Assembly: GCA_003647715.1 (NCBI GenBank)
Contig: QMNJ01000053.1
Coordinates: forward strand, 1 to 9,208
Source of the DNA: Candidatus Coatesiibacteriota bacterium
Lineage (GTDB): Bacteria; RBG-13-66-14; B26-G2
DNA length: 9,208 nucleotides
Direction of reading: 5' to 3'
Position numbers and translations under genes: made by a program. Within the stretch, counting starts at the first letter, position 1. Each line of letters starts with the position of its first letter. Under the pieces are notes generated by a model. It worked only from the letters and a program-made list of their open reading frames with translations, was not told the origin of the DNA and searched no databases. Below, piece after piece: positions 1 through 6,393 of this stretch.

Positions 1-846
1 CAATTAAGGGAGACACTTGGTAAAACGAATATAAAGTATAGGATATATCCTCAGACATTTGAAATAGACGAGGTAGTAGATGCTGGATTTGACACCATAG
101 GAGGATGCCTTCTGGTAGATGGTTCCATTGGTTCAAGAACGGCGGCGTTAACTGAACCATACAGTGATAAACCCGATGACTATGGAGACCTCTACCTTAC
201 CAGAGAAACTCTTACACCCTTTATAATGAGAGCAACTGGCAAGGGGCTTCAGACAGCATTTCATACCATCGGCGATAGAGCCACTGAGGAGGTTATATCT
301 GCCTATCAGAGTGCAGGTTCACTTGCGAGCGATATGAGATGCCGGATGGAGCATTTCGTAGTGGCAACCAATGAACATATTAAACATGTATCAGAACTGG
401 GATTATGCGTCTCCATGCAACCGACATTTGACCGTATGTGGGGTGGCGAGGGCGGAATGTATAACATTAGATTGGGAGGGCGAAAGACAAACAGGATAAG
501 AAGTGCCTATAAGAGTGGAATAGTAGTGGCAGGTGGTAGTGATTCCGACATTACACCATTGGATAGTTTGCTCGGTATGGCATCTGCTATGAATCATCAC
601 AATCCAGAGGAACGACTGACATTTGAGGAAGCACTTCATATATATACCTATAACAGTGCATATCTGGCATTTGAGGAAAAAGAAAGGGGTTCACTCACCA
701 AAGGCAAATATGCTGATTTCATCATCGTGAATGATAATCCAGAGGTCTGTTTAGATGTGGAACACCATAACCTAAAAGTCCTTGCTACCTTTATTGACGG
801 CGACCCAATATTTCTTTCAGAAGAACTCTACTCCTGTGTCCCATAA
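1..846 (+). CDS. Amidohydrolase family 3 (YtcJ-like) metal-dependent hydrolase, 5'-truncated
   Basis: The reading frame is open from base 1 to the TAA at 844-846, giving the last 281 residues of a protein whose N-terminus, with the usual HxH metal site, lies outside the window. The family's landmarks are visible in order: DGSIGSRTAAL (residues 40-50), the metal-binding HTIGDRA (88-94), the RMEH motif with His118, SMQPTF (139-144), GGSDSD with the conserved Asp181, and the terminal GKYADFIIVNDNP block that closes the small beta-sandwich domain. Such enzymes hydrolyse amide or related C-N bonds, usually in the cytoplasm, but the substrate cannot be read from sequence. The usual length is about 500-550 residues, so roughly half is present. 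No signal for a shared pathway with the following genes is seen. An internal ATG at 226 is not the true start because coding similarity continues upstream of it. Confidence 0.9.
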   Translation, partial: QLRETLGKTNIKYRIYPQTFEIDEVVDAGFDTIGGCLLVDGSIGSRTAALTEPYSDKPDDYGDLYLTRETLTPFIMRATGKGLQTAFHTIGDRATEEVISAYQSAGSLASDMRCRMEHFVVATNEHIKHVSELGLCVSMQPTFDRMWGGEGGMYNIRLGGRKTNRIRSAYKSGIVVAGGSDSDITPLDSLLGMASAMNHHNPEERLTFEEALHIYTYNSAYLAFEEKERGSLTKGKYADFIIVNDNPEVCLDVEHHNLKVLATFIDGDPIFLSEELYSCVP

Positions 847-873
847 TACCAGAACCTTTAAACACCAATATCA

Positions 874-902
874 TTGCAAAGATTAGACAAATATGCTATT
901 TT
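874..902 (+). promoter_or_regulatory. Weak candidate sigma-70 promoter before the DUF4332 gene
   Basis: TTGCAA at 874-879 and TATTTT at 897-902 are separated by 17 bases, with four of six consensus matches each. Transcription would start near 909, just before the AAGGAG ribosome site at 911-916. In AT-rich DNA such matches arise by chance, so this is tentative. Confidence 0.25.
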
Positions 903-910
903 CTATGAGA

Positions 911-916
911 AAGGAG
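911..916 (+). promoter_or_regulatory. Ribosome binding site (AAGGAG) that fixes the DUF4332 start
   Basis: A strong AAGGAG lies six bases before the ATG at 923. It selects that start over the in-frame ATG at 893, which has no purine-rich site in front of it and would place this sequence inside the coding region. Confidence 0.8.
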
Positions 917-922
917 AATATA

Positions 923-1333
923 ATGAGTTTTTATCCAATAATAGAGATTGAGGGTATAGGAGAAATCTACAAATCCAAATTGAATGAGGTGGGAATAAAG
1001 GATACCCGGGATTATCTGGAGAGGTCAAAGACACCTATTGAAAGGGAGAAACTATCCAAGGAGACGGGCATCCCCGAGAAATTGATACTGGAATGGGCTA
1101 ACCTCTCAGACCTGATGAGAATTGATGGTGTTGCCGAGGAATATGCCGACCTTATGGAAGAAGCCGGTGTTGATACAGTAAAAGAACTGAAAAACCGCGT
1201 TCCAGAAAACCTCTATGAGAAGATGAAAGAGATAAACGAGATGAAGAATCTCGTTAGAAGGTTACCCTCTTTGAATGATGTGAAATCGTGGGTGGAACAA
1301 GCGAAGGAATTACCACCAATGCTTGAGTATTAA
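923..1333 (+). CDS. DUF4332 helix-hairpin-helix protein
   Basis: This 136-residue protein consists of two tandem helix-hairpin-helix-like units: IEGIGEIYKSKL near residues 8-20 and IDGVAEEYADLM near 67-78, each followed by an (N/E)xxG(I/V) turn. The segment containing LVRRLPSLNDVKSWVEQAKELP (from about residue 110 to 131) and the SDLMRIDGV block are typical of DUF4332 proteins, which are usually about 130-140 residues, so it looks complete. There is no signal peptide or membrane segment, so it is probably cytoplasmic. The fold resembles the DNA-binding HhH motifs of polymerases and ligases, but no biochemical role is established for the family to my knowledge, and nucleic-acid binding is inference. 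It begins 76 bases after the amidohydrolase stop and is 130 bases before the aminotransferase. Start chosen at 923 because of the adjacent AAGGAG. Confidence 0.85.
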   Translation: MSFYPIIEIEGIGEIYKSKLNEVGIKDTRDYLERSKTPIEREKLSKETGIPEKLILEWANLSDLMRIDGVAEEYADLMEEAGVDTVKELKNRVPENLYEKMKEINEMKNLVRRLPSLNDVKSWVEQAKELPPMLEY

Positions 1334-1463
1334 CTACACTGACGATATACAGATGCTCAACAGTGATATTTACACGATTACAATATCTATGTGTTTGGTG
1401 TTTAGAAATCTGGTGGTCTCTGAATGTAAACTTTCAGAAATGAGTTTTAGTGAGGTGTAAGAA
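1334..1463. other. Intergenic region before the aminotransferase gene
   Basis: This 130-base gap is the longest in the window. It contains two short inverted repeats: GATATT/AATATC at 1365-1370 and 1382-1387 with an 11-base loop, and TCTGAA/TTCAGA at 1419-1424 and 1433-1438 with an 8-base loop. Neither has a GC-rich stem or a T-run, so neither looks like a rho-independent terminator. Only weak promoter-like hexamers are present. A separate promoter for the aminotransferase is plausible from the gap length but cannot be placed. Confidence 0.5.
1452..1457 (+). promoter_or_regulatory. Ribosome binding site (GAGGTG) for the aminotransferase
   Basis: GAGGTG sits six bases before the ATG at 1464 and supports that start. 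The same hexamer is used upstream of the skp-like gene. Confidence 0.75.
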
Positions 1464-2666
1464 ATGGTTGAGTATGAAATGTTCTATTCTAATCCAACAA
1501 CCAAAGCAAAGAGGTCTGAGATAAGAGAGCTCTTAAAGCTCACAAGAAAACCTGAGATTATATCGTTTGCTGGAGGGCTCCCATCACCCCTTTCATTCCC
1601 TGTTAAAGACATAAAGGAGATATGTCAGTATGTTCTGGAGAAAGATGCTGATGTTGTTCTACAGTATGGTCCAACCGAGGGCGATATGTCCTTAAAAGAG
1701 GAGTTGGCTAAGTGGATGGAGAAGGATAACATCAGGGTATCTCCAGAACAGATACTCATTACTAATGGCAGTCAGCAGGGTCTGGACCTAGTGGGGAAGA
1801 TTTTTTTGAATCAAGGGGATATTATAATTGTTGAGATGCCGACATACATAGGTGGACTCCAAGCATTTAACAGTTATATGGTTCGTATGGAAGGTGTTCT
1901 GCAGGATGACAATGGAATGAATATGGACCTGTTAGAGAGAAAGCTGGGGGAACTTAAGGGGCGTGGTGAGAAACCCAAATTTATCTATGTGGTTCCTGAC
2001 TTTCAGAATCCATCAGGCGTCACGATGCCCGAGGACAGACGAAGAAAACTCCTTGAACTCGCATCAGAATATGACACAATGATAATAGAAGATAGCCCGT
2101 ATAGAGAGCTCAGATACACTGGAAATCAACCACCTCCAATATACAGTCTTGATACCGAGGGGCGTGTGGTTAGTATGGCAACCTTCTCCAAGATATTCTG
2201 CCCCGGTTTTCGTCTGGCGTGGATATATGGACCTGCACCACTGATTGACAAAATGGTGATGGCAAAGCAGGGAATTGACCTCTGCTCCCCATCATTCAAT
2301 CAGGCAGTCGCAGCAGAGTTTATGCGGAGGGGATTACTCTCTAAGCACATTGAAAAGATTAAGGAAATGTATAAGGAGAAGAGACAGTTAATGCTTGATT
2401 CACTTGAGAAGTATATGCCAGACAGTGTGAGCTGGACAAAACCTGAGGGCGGATTATTCCTATGGGTCAAACTACCAGAGGATATGAACACAGTGGAGCT
2501 CCTCAAGAAAGCCATTGAGAACAATGTTGCCTATGTCATCGGCTCAGCATTCCACTACGATGGAAGTGGTAAAAACACGATGCGATTGAATTTCTCGTTC
2601 CCTTCAAAAGAGCAGATTGTGGAAGGCATCAAACGCTTATCAGAGGTCATCAAAAAGGAGATGTAA
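1464..2666 (+). CDS. PLP-dependent aminotransferase, LysN/2-aminoadipate-type (class I/II)
   Basis: This 400-residue protein is a full-length fold-type I aminotransferase. Visible motifs are FAGGLPSPLSFP (35-46), QYGPTEG (67-73), NGSQQGLDL (101-109, cofactor phosphate region), PDFQNPSG (178-185, with Asn182), EDSPYREL (209-216, with Asp210 contacting the pyridine nitrogen and Tyr213), the Schiff-base FSKIFCPGFRLAW with Lys243 and Arg250, and RLNFSF with Arg374, the residue expected to bind the substrate carboxylate. The FAGGLP N-terminal block is characteristic of the subgroup containing Thermus LysN and archaeal and Thermotogales multi-substrate aminotransferases, which transfer amino groups between 2-oxoglutarate/glutamate and 2-aminoadipate, leucine or aromatic amino acids. 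Substrate cannot be fixed here, since no lysine-biosynthesis genes are nearby. A MocR-type N-terminal DNA-binding domain is absent, so it is an enzyme rather than a regulator. The QueG-like gene follows after six bases. Confidence 0.9.
   Translation: MVEYEMFYSNPTTKAKRSEIRELLKLTRKPEIISFAGGLPSPLSFPVKDIKEICQYVLEKDADVVLQYGPTEGDMSLKEELAKWMEKDNIRVSPEQILITNGSQQGLDLVGKIFLNQGDIIIVEMPTYIGGLQAFNSYMVRMEGVLQDDNGMNMDLLERKLGELKGRGEKPKFIYVVPDFQNPSGVTMPEDRRRKLLELASEYDTMIIEDSPYRELRYTGNQPPPIYSLDTEGRVVSMATFSKIFCPGFRLAWIYGPAPLIDKMVMAKQGIDLCSPSFNQAVAAEFMRRGLLSKHIEKIKEMYKEKRQLMLDSLEKYMPDSVSWTKPEGGLFLWVKLPEDMNTVELLKKAIENNVAYVIGSAFHYDGSGKNTMRLNFSFPSKEQIVEGIKRLSEVIKKEM
2655..2660 (+). promoter_or_regulatory. Ribosome binding site (AAGGAG) inside the end of the aminotransferase gene
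   Basis: AAGGAG is formed by two of the last sense codons of the aminotransferase and lies 12 bases before the TTG at 2673. The spacing is longer than optimal, but it is the only purine-rich site available. The location suggests translational coupling between the two genes. Confidence 0.5.
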
Positions 2667-2672
2667 TAAAGA

Positions 2673-3365
2673 TTGTCGGCAGACCTAACCGGTTATAAAG
2701 ATTACCTGAGGAGGATTGCATTTGATATGGGTGCAGTCCTCTTCGGTATTGCAAATATTGAAAACATAGATGAAAAGAGGAGTGAATTACCTGAGATAAT
2801 TAGGGATTACCCAAGAGCAATCTCGGTAGCGATAAGATTATCATCCAATGTTCTTGACACCATAACAGACCATCCCACCAAAATCTATCTTCACCATTAC
2901 AAGCAGGTAAACTACCGCCTGGACCAGATTGCATTACGATTGAATTCTATCCTGCAGTTCTGGGGTTATAGTGCACTGCCAATACCCGCCTCTCAGATAG
3001 TTGATTGGGACGCACTAACCGGAGATGCATCGCATAGAGTAATTGCCAATCTCGCTGGATTGGGTTTTATAGGGAGAAGCAGATTACTTGTAAATCCCGA
3101 ATTCGGCTCTCAGATAAGGTTGGTCTCGGTCTTGACCGATTGCCCTATCCCCTTTGACAAACCAATCAATGGAAACTGTGGTGATTGCTATAAGTGTATG
3201 GAGGTTTGCCCTGCGGGTGCAATAAATGAAAGCCCGGATGAATTCGCTCTTGACCTTTGCAAGGAGAAATTAAAATCATTCGGCAGAGCGGGAATGGGGC
3301 AATATATATGCGGAGTATGTGTAAAGGTATGTCGCGGTAGCAAAAATAGTTCTACTAAAAAATAG
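2673..3365 (+). CDS. QueG-like double [4Fe-4S] cluster protein (COG1600-type)
   Basis: This 230-residue protein begins with TTG at 2673; an in-frame TAA at 2667 rules out any earlier start, and the first in-frame ATG would remove 18 residues. The block VIANLAGLGFIGRSRLLVNPEFGSQIRL, near residues 123-150, and VLTDCP (153-158) match the core of epoxyqueuosine reductase (QueG) relatives. It is followed by a ferredoxin-like tail: C169-x2-C172-x2-C175-x3-CP (Cys179), then Cys196, C213-x2-C216-x3-C220, eight cysteines suited to two [4Fe-4S] clusters. The region before AGLG reads PASQIVDWDALTGDASHR, which resembles a QueG-like subgroup usually named '4Fe-4S double cluster binding protein', and lacks the D-x-x-P-V-x-E motif of true QueG. 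At 230 residues it is also shorter than QueG (over 300) because the C-terminal HEAT-like part is missing. I therefore infer a cytoplasmic redox protein, possibly corrinoid-related, of unknown substrate, not proven queuosine synthesis. Confidence 0.8.
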   Translation: MSADLTGYKDYLRRIAFDMGAVLFGIANIENIDEKRSELPEIIRDYPRAISVAIRLSSNVLDTITDHPTKIYLHHYKQVNYRLDQIALRLNSILQFWGYSALPIPASQIVDWDALTGDASHRVIANLAGLGFIGRSRLLVNPEFGSQIRLVSVLTDCPIPFDKPINGNCGDCYKCMEVCPAGAINESPDEFALDLCKEKLKSFGRAGMGQYICGVCVKVCRGSKNSSTKK

Positions 3366-3385
3366 ATGTGTTAGTTCTATACACC

Positions 3386-3414
3386 TTGATATACAGTATT
3401 GTTTATGTTATAGA
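3386..3414 (+). promoter_or_regulatory. Candidate sigma-70 promoter directly before bamA
   Basis: TTGATA at 3386-3391 and TATAGA at 3409-3414 are separated by exactly 17 bases; an overlapping TAGAAT lies at 3411-3416. Transcription would begin about 3420-3423, at or next to the bamA ATG at 3423. A 7-base inverted repeat (TTCTATA at 3375-3381, TATAGAA at 3409-3415) brackets it. Confidence 0.5.
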
Positions 3415-3422
3415 ATACAACA

Positions 3423-5705
3423 ATGTCCAGAATATTGCTCATATTATCAGTTGTTCTTTTAATATCGGTAGCATTCCCCCAGGACCTTCTGGTCATCAAG
3501 GATATTGAGATAGATGGATTGGTAGATATACCTCCTGAAAGGGTTTTAACTGTTCTGAAAATGAAGGTTGGTGATTCGTTTACGGAGACGCGCCTTGCAG
3601 AGACGGTCAGGTCAGACCTGCGCCGCCTTCATAAACTTGACCTGTTTGGAATGATGAAGGTAGAGATGGAGGAGGCAGAAGATGGCGTCGTAATCAGATA
3701 TTATCTGGAGGAATATCCGCTGATAAAAGAGATTACATATGAAGGGAACAACAACTTGAGTAACAAAGATATCAAGAAGATGCTCAAGATAAGTGAGGGT
3801 GATAGAGTAAACCCTCTCAAGATTCAGGAGACAATTAACGCGATAACAGACAAGTATATTGAAAAGGGGTATAGAGAGGTGGATGTCAATGCGGTCGTTG
3901 ACGAACTTGAAGATAGTAAGGTTGTATTGAAGTTCAAGATAAAAGAGGGCAAGAAGGTTACAATTCGTCGTATAAAGATTGAGGGTAACGAGGTTCTATC
4001 CGACTGGTATATCAGAGCAAAGGTTCTCGATACTAAGGTGGACAGATTCTACAATACAAAGACGCTGGACCCAGATGTTTTAGAAGACGATTTAAGGAGG
4101 TTGGAGGAAGCATACGCGAACAAGGGTTATATTCAAGCGCGGGTAACTAATCACGAGGTCAGAGATGTCCCTGGCAAAAATCAGATAGATATAATCATAT
4201 ATGTAAATGAAGGCAAGCAATACAGTGTTGGAAATATAGATATAAGTGGTTCTCATGTAATCAAGACCGAAGATTTGCTTGGATTAATCCCATTCAAACG
4301 TGGTGACAATTATAATCAAGGTAAACTAGATAATGCGATTACAGATATAATGCAGGAGTATTACAGCCGGGGTTATATATTTGCTAACATTGATAAGATT
4401 GTTGATATAGATGAAGATACGGGGTCTGTAAACATTAGAATTGTTATTGAAGAGGGAAAACCTGCTAAGATAAGGCAGATAATTATATCAGGTAATAACA
4501 CAACGAGGGACGAGGTGATAAGGAGGGAGATGAGAATATATCCCGGGCATACATACCGAGAGAACAGGGTCGTAAGAAGTTTACAGAGGATATTCAATCT
4601 GGGTTATTTTCAGAATATCAATAGAGACATAGTTACAGTTCAGGGGAGTGACCAGGTTGACCTGATAGTAATTGTTGAGGAGAAACCTGGAACCGCGAAG
4701 GTGAATTTTGGTGCTGGTTATTCAACTCTGGATGGTATTGTAGGAACAATTGACATTGACTGGTCTAACTTTGACATATCTAAGATGCCTAAAATATGGA
4801 AGTGCAAGGGAGCCGGTCAGAGGTTATATTTCTCCGTTGAATTTGGAAAACGGCGACTATTCTATAATGTGGGCTTCACGGAACCATGGCTATTTGGTAT
4901 GCCTATATCTATGAGTATGAACTTTTATAGAACACGATTGTATAGATTCACCTACGAGGATAAACGGCTGGGTTCAAGTATCTCCTTTGGCAAACCACTC
5001 TCTGAGTATGTGTATGGAAATATAAAATATAAAGTTGAAAAGGTAAAAGTGGAATCTGACTATGAAGAAGATGAACTCCCCGACTGGATTGCTGAAAATA
5101 TTGGAACCAGAATTACCTCTTCGGTCAGGTTTATGGTTGACCGCGACTCAAGGGATAATACCTTCTTCGCTACTGAGGGGAGTGATTCATATATATCATT
5201 TGAGGTAGCGGGAGGTCCATTTGCCGGCAATGTTGATTTCTTTAAGATTGAAGCAACCAATTCATGGTATTTCAAATTTCTATGGAAGACAGTCCTTGCT
5301 ACACGACTTGCCGCTGGTTATGTATCCGCATATGGAGATACTGATGAGGTTCCTATATTTGAACGCTTCTACATAGGTGGAAGCCAGACGGTAAGGGGCT
5401 ACGATGACTGGGAACTCGGACCTATGGATAAATATGGTAATCCTGAGGGAGGAACTGTGATGTTATATTCAAACCTGGAATACAGGGTTCCTATAGTAAA
5501 GGATATGCTCTATTTGGTTGCATTCTGGGATTCGGGGTATTCGTGGAGGGACTTCCGTTCGGTTGACTTCAAGGACCTGCAAAGTGGAGTGGGTGGAGGC
5601 GTAAGAATTGACATCCCTATGCTTGGACTAATGGGCTTTGACTACGGCTACAGCTTAACACATCACAACGGACTCCTTCACTTCTCTGTTGGCTCTACCT
5701 TCTAA
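3423..5705 (+). CDS. bamA: Outer membrane protein assembly factor BamA (Omp85 family)
   Basis: BamA inserts beta-barrel proteins into the outer membrane. The 760-residue protein starts with a short signal peptide (about residues 1-20, hydrophobic LLILSVVLLISVAF ending PQ). Five POTRA domains follow, with boundaries near 22-97, 98-176, 177-264, 265-346 and 347-422, the later ones ending in the repeated (K/N/E)EGK or EEKPG turns. The barrel occupies about 423-760 and shows GAGQRLYFS (463-471), FTEPWLFG (485-492), the loop-6 signature GGSQTVRGY (652-660, with Arg658), and a C-terminal strand ending in Phe760, as expected of a BAM substrate. Length and domain number match canonical BamA rather than TamA or two-partner secretion transporters. 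There is no Shine-Dalgarno sequence before the ATG, but the signal peptide fixes the start. Its neighbours downstream are the Skp-like chaperone and lpx genes, the classic context. Confidence 0.96.
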   Translation: MSRILLILSVVLLISVAFPQDLLVIKDIEIDGLVDIPPERVLTVLKMKVGDSFTETRLAETVRSDLRRLHKLDLFGMMKVEMEEAEDGVVIRYYLEEYPLIKEITYEGNNNLSNKDIKKMLKISEGDRVNPLKIQETINAITDKYIEKGYREVDVNAVVDELEDSKVVLKFKIKEGKKVTIRRIKIEGNEVLSDWYIRAKVLDTKVDRFYNTKTLDPDVLEDDLRRLEEAYANKGYIQARVTNHEVRDVPGKNQIDIIIYVNEGKQYSVGNIDISGSHVIKTEDLLGLIPFKRGDNYNQGKLDNAITDIMQEYYSRGYIFANIDKIVDIDEDTGSVNIRIVIEEGKPAKIRQIIISGNNTTRDEVIRREMRIYPGHTYRENRVVRSLQRIFNLGYFQNINRDIVTVQGSDQVDLIVIVEEKPGTAKVNFGAGYSTLDGIVGTIDIDWSNFDISKMPKIWKCKGAGQRLYFSVEFGKRRLFYNVGFTEPWLFGMPISMSMNFYRTRLYRFTYEDKRLGSSISFGKPLSEYVYGNIKYKVEKVKVESDYEEDELPDWIAENIGTRITSSVRFMVDRDSRDNTFFATEGSDSYISFEVAGGPFAGNVDFFKIEATNSWYFKFLWKTVLATRLAAGYVSAYGDTDEVPIFERFYIGGSQTVRGYDDWELGPMDKYGNPEGGTVMLYSNLEYRVPIVKDMLYLVAFWDSGYSWRDFRSVDFKDLQSGVGGGVRIDIPMLGLMGFDYGYSLTHHNGLLHFSVGSTF

Positions 5706-5754
5706 AATAACACGAACTACAATTTTGAAACCGCTATATAATAAATCTATTAAC

Positions 5755-5782
5755 TTGAATATTAGCATCTTTATAATATAAT
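5755..5782 (+). promoter_or_regulatory. Candidate sigma-70 promoter for the skp-lpx transcript
   Basis: TTGAAT at 5755-5760 and a perfect TATAAT at 5777-5782 are separated by 16 bases. A second, overlapping TATAAT lies at 5772-5777 but would leave only 11 bases of spacing. A weaker pair, TTGAAA at 5725-5730 and TATTAA at 5748-5753, has 17-base spacing. The 119-base gap after bamA is AT-rich, and no terminator hairpin was seen in it. A start near 5789 would give a leader of about 35 bases. Confidence 0.5.
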
Positions 5783-5807
5783 TCCTAATAACATGAAAAA
5801 TTTTATG

Positions 5808-5813
5808 AGGTGA
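5808..5813 (+). promoter_or_regulatory. Ribosome binding site (GAGGTG) for the skp-like gene
   Basis: GAGGTG lies 11 bases before the ATG at 5825. It includes the in-frame GTG at 5810, so that codon is part of the ribosome site rather than the start. Confidence 0.6.
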
Positions 5814-5824
5814 ACGAGATAATT

Positions 5825-6373
5825 ATGAGAAAATTTGCATTGATTATTGGAGTTTTACTCCTGACTCTGGCACTTTCTACTCCAGCATTTGCCAAGGATT
5901 TAAAACTTGCTTATGTAACTATGGAAGAGGTGCTCAATAACTACACACTTTATATACAGGAGATGAACAGGATACAGAAAGAACTATCCGAAAAAGAGAA
6001 AGAAGTGCAAGCATCGCTGGATGAATATCAGAGAAAATTAGACGAACTTCAAGGAAAGATGTTGAACCCTATGTTGTCAGAAGAAGCCAGAGCACAGGCG
6101 GGAGATGAGTACACTCAATTGATGAACGAGGCATTCTCATATAGGGATAGAGAACTGTCTCAGTTAGATGCATGGAGTCAGAAACAAATACAACCGGTTC
6201 TTGAGAAAGTATATTATGAGATTGCAGATATTGCTGAGGAAGAGGGTTATGATTTCGTCTTTAACGAATCAAGTAGTTTGGTCTTCGCCAATACAATACA
6301 TAACATTACGCAGAAAGTGATTGACTCTCTTAACGCAAAGGCAATGGAAGAAACGCAAACTCCATCAGAGTAG
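5825..6373 (+). CDS. Skp/OmpH-family periplasmic chaperone
   Basis: This 182-residue protein has a textbook signal peptide, MRKFALIIGVLLLTLALSTPAFA, with cleavage expected after AFA at residue 23. The mature part begins KDLKLAYVTMEEVL, the usual Skp/OmpH opening strand and helix, and continues with a long charged coiled-coil hairpin (about residues 45-135, rich in E, K, Q and R heptads such as the KELSEKEKEVQASLDEYQRK stretch), then EEGYDFVFNESSSLVFAN (about 139-156), the conserved beta-strand region that forms the trimer body. Skp trimers hold unfolded outer-membrane proteins in the periplasm and deliver them to BamA, whose gene is directly upstream. I chose the ATG at 5825 over the in-frame GTG at 5810 because it gives the canonical basic signal-peptide start and keeps GAGGTG as the ribosome site. 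lpxD follows after 20 bases. Confidence 0.88.
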   Translation: MRKFALIIGVLLLTLALSTPAFAKDLKLAYVTMEEVLNNYTLYIQEMNRIQKELSEKEKEVQASLDEYQRKLDELQGKMLNPMLSEEARAQAGDEYTQLMNEAFSYRDRELSQLDAWSQKQIQPVLEKVYYEIADIAEEEGYDFVFNESSSLVFANTIHNITQKVIDSLNAKAMEETQTPSE

Positions 6374-6393
6374 ATAGGTTGTAATTCCACATT

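Noticed and set aside
893..922. Earlier ATG start for the DUF4332 gene at 893
   Set aside because: It has no ribosome site, would bury the strong AAGGAG at 911-916 in coding sequence, and adds ten residues not expected before the family's N-terminus.
1365..1438. Two short inverted repeats (1365-1387 and 1419-1438) as possible terminator or regulatory hairpins
   Set aside because: The stems are only six base pairs, AT-rich, and not followed by a T-run; this frequency is expected by chance.
3347..3379. Direct repeat TAGTTCTA at 3347-3354 and 3372-3379
   Set aside because: An eight-base repeat, one copy within coding sequence, has no further copies or structure to support an attachment site or regulatory role.
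5810..5824. GTG start for the skp-like gene at 5810
   Set aside because: The GTG is part of the GAGGTG ribosome site, and the ATG at 5825 gives a canonical signal peptide.
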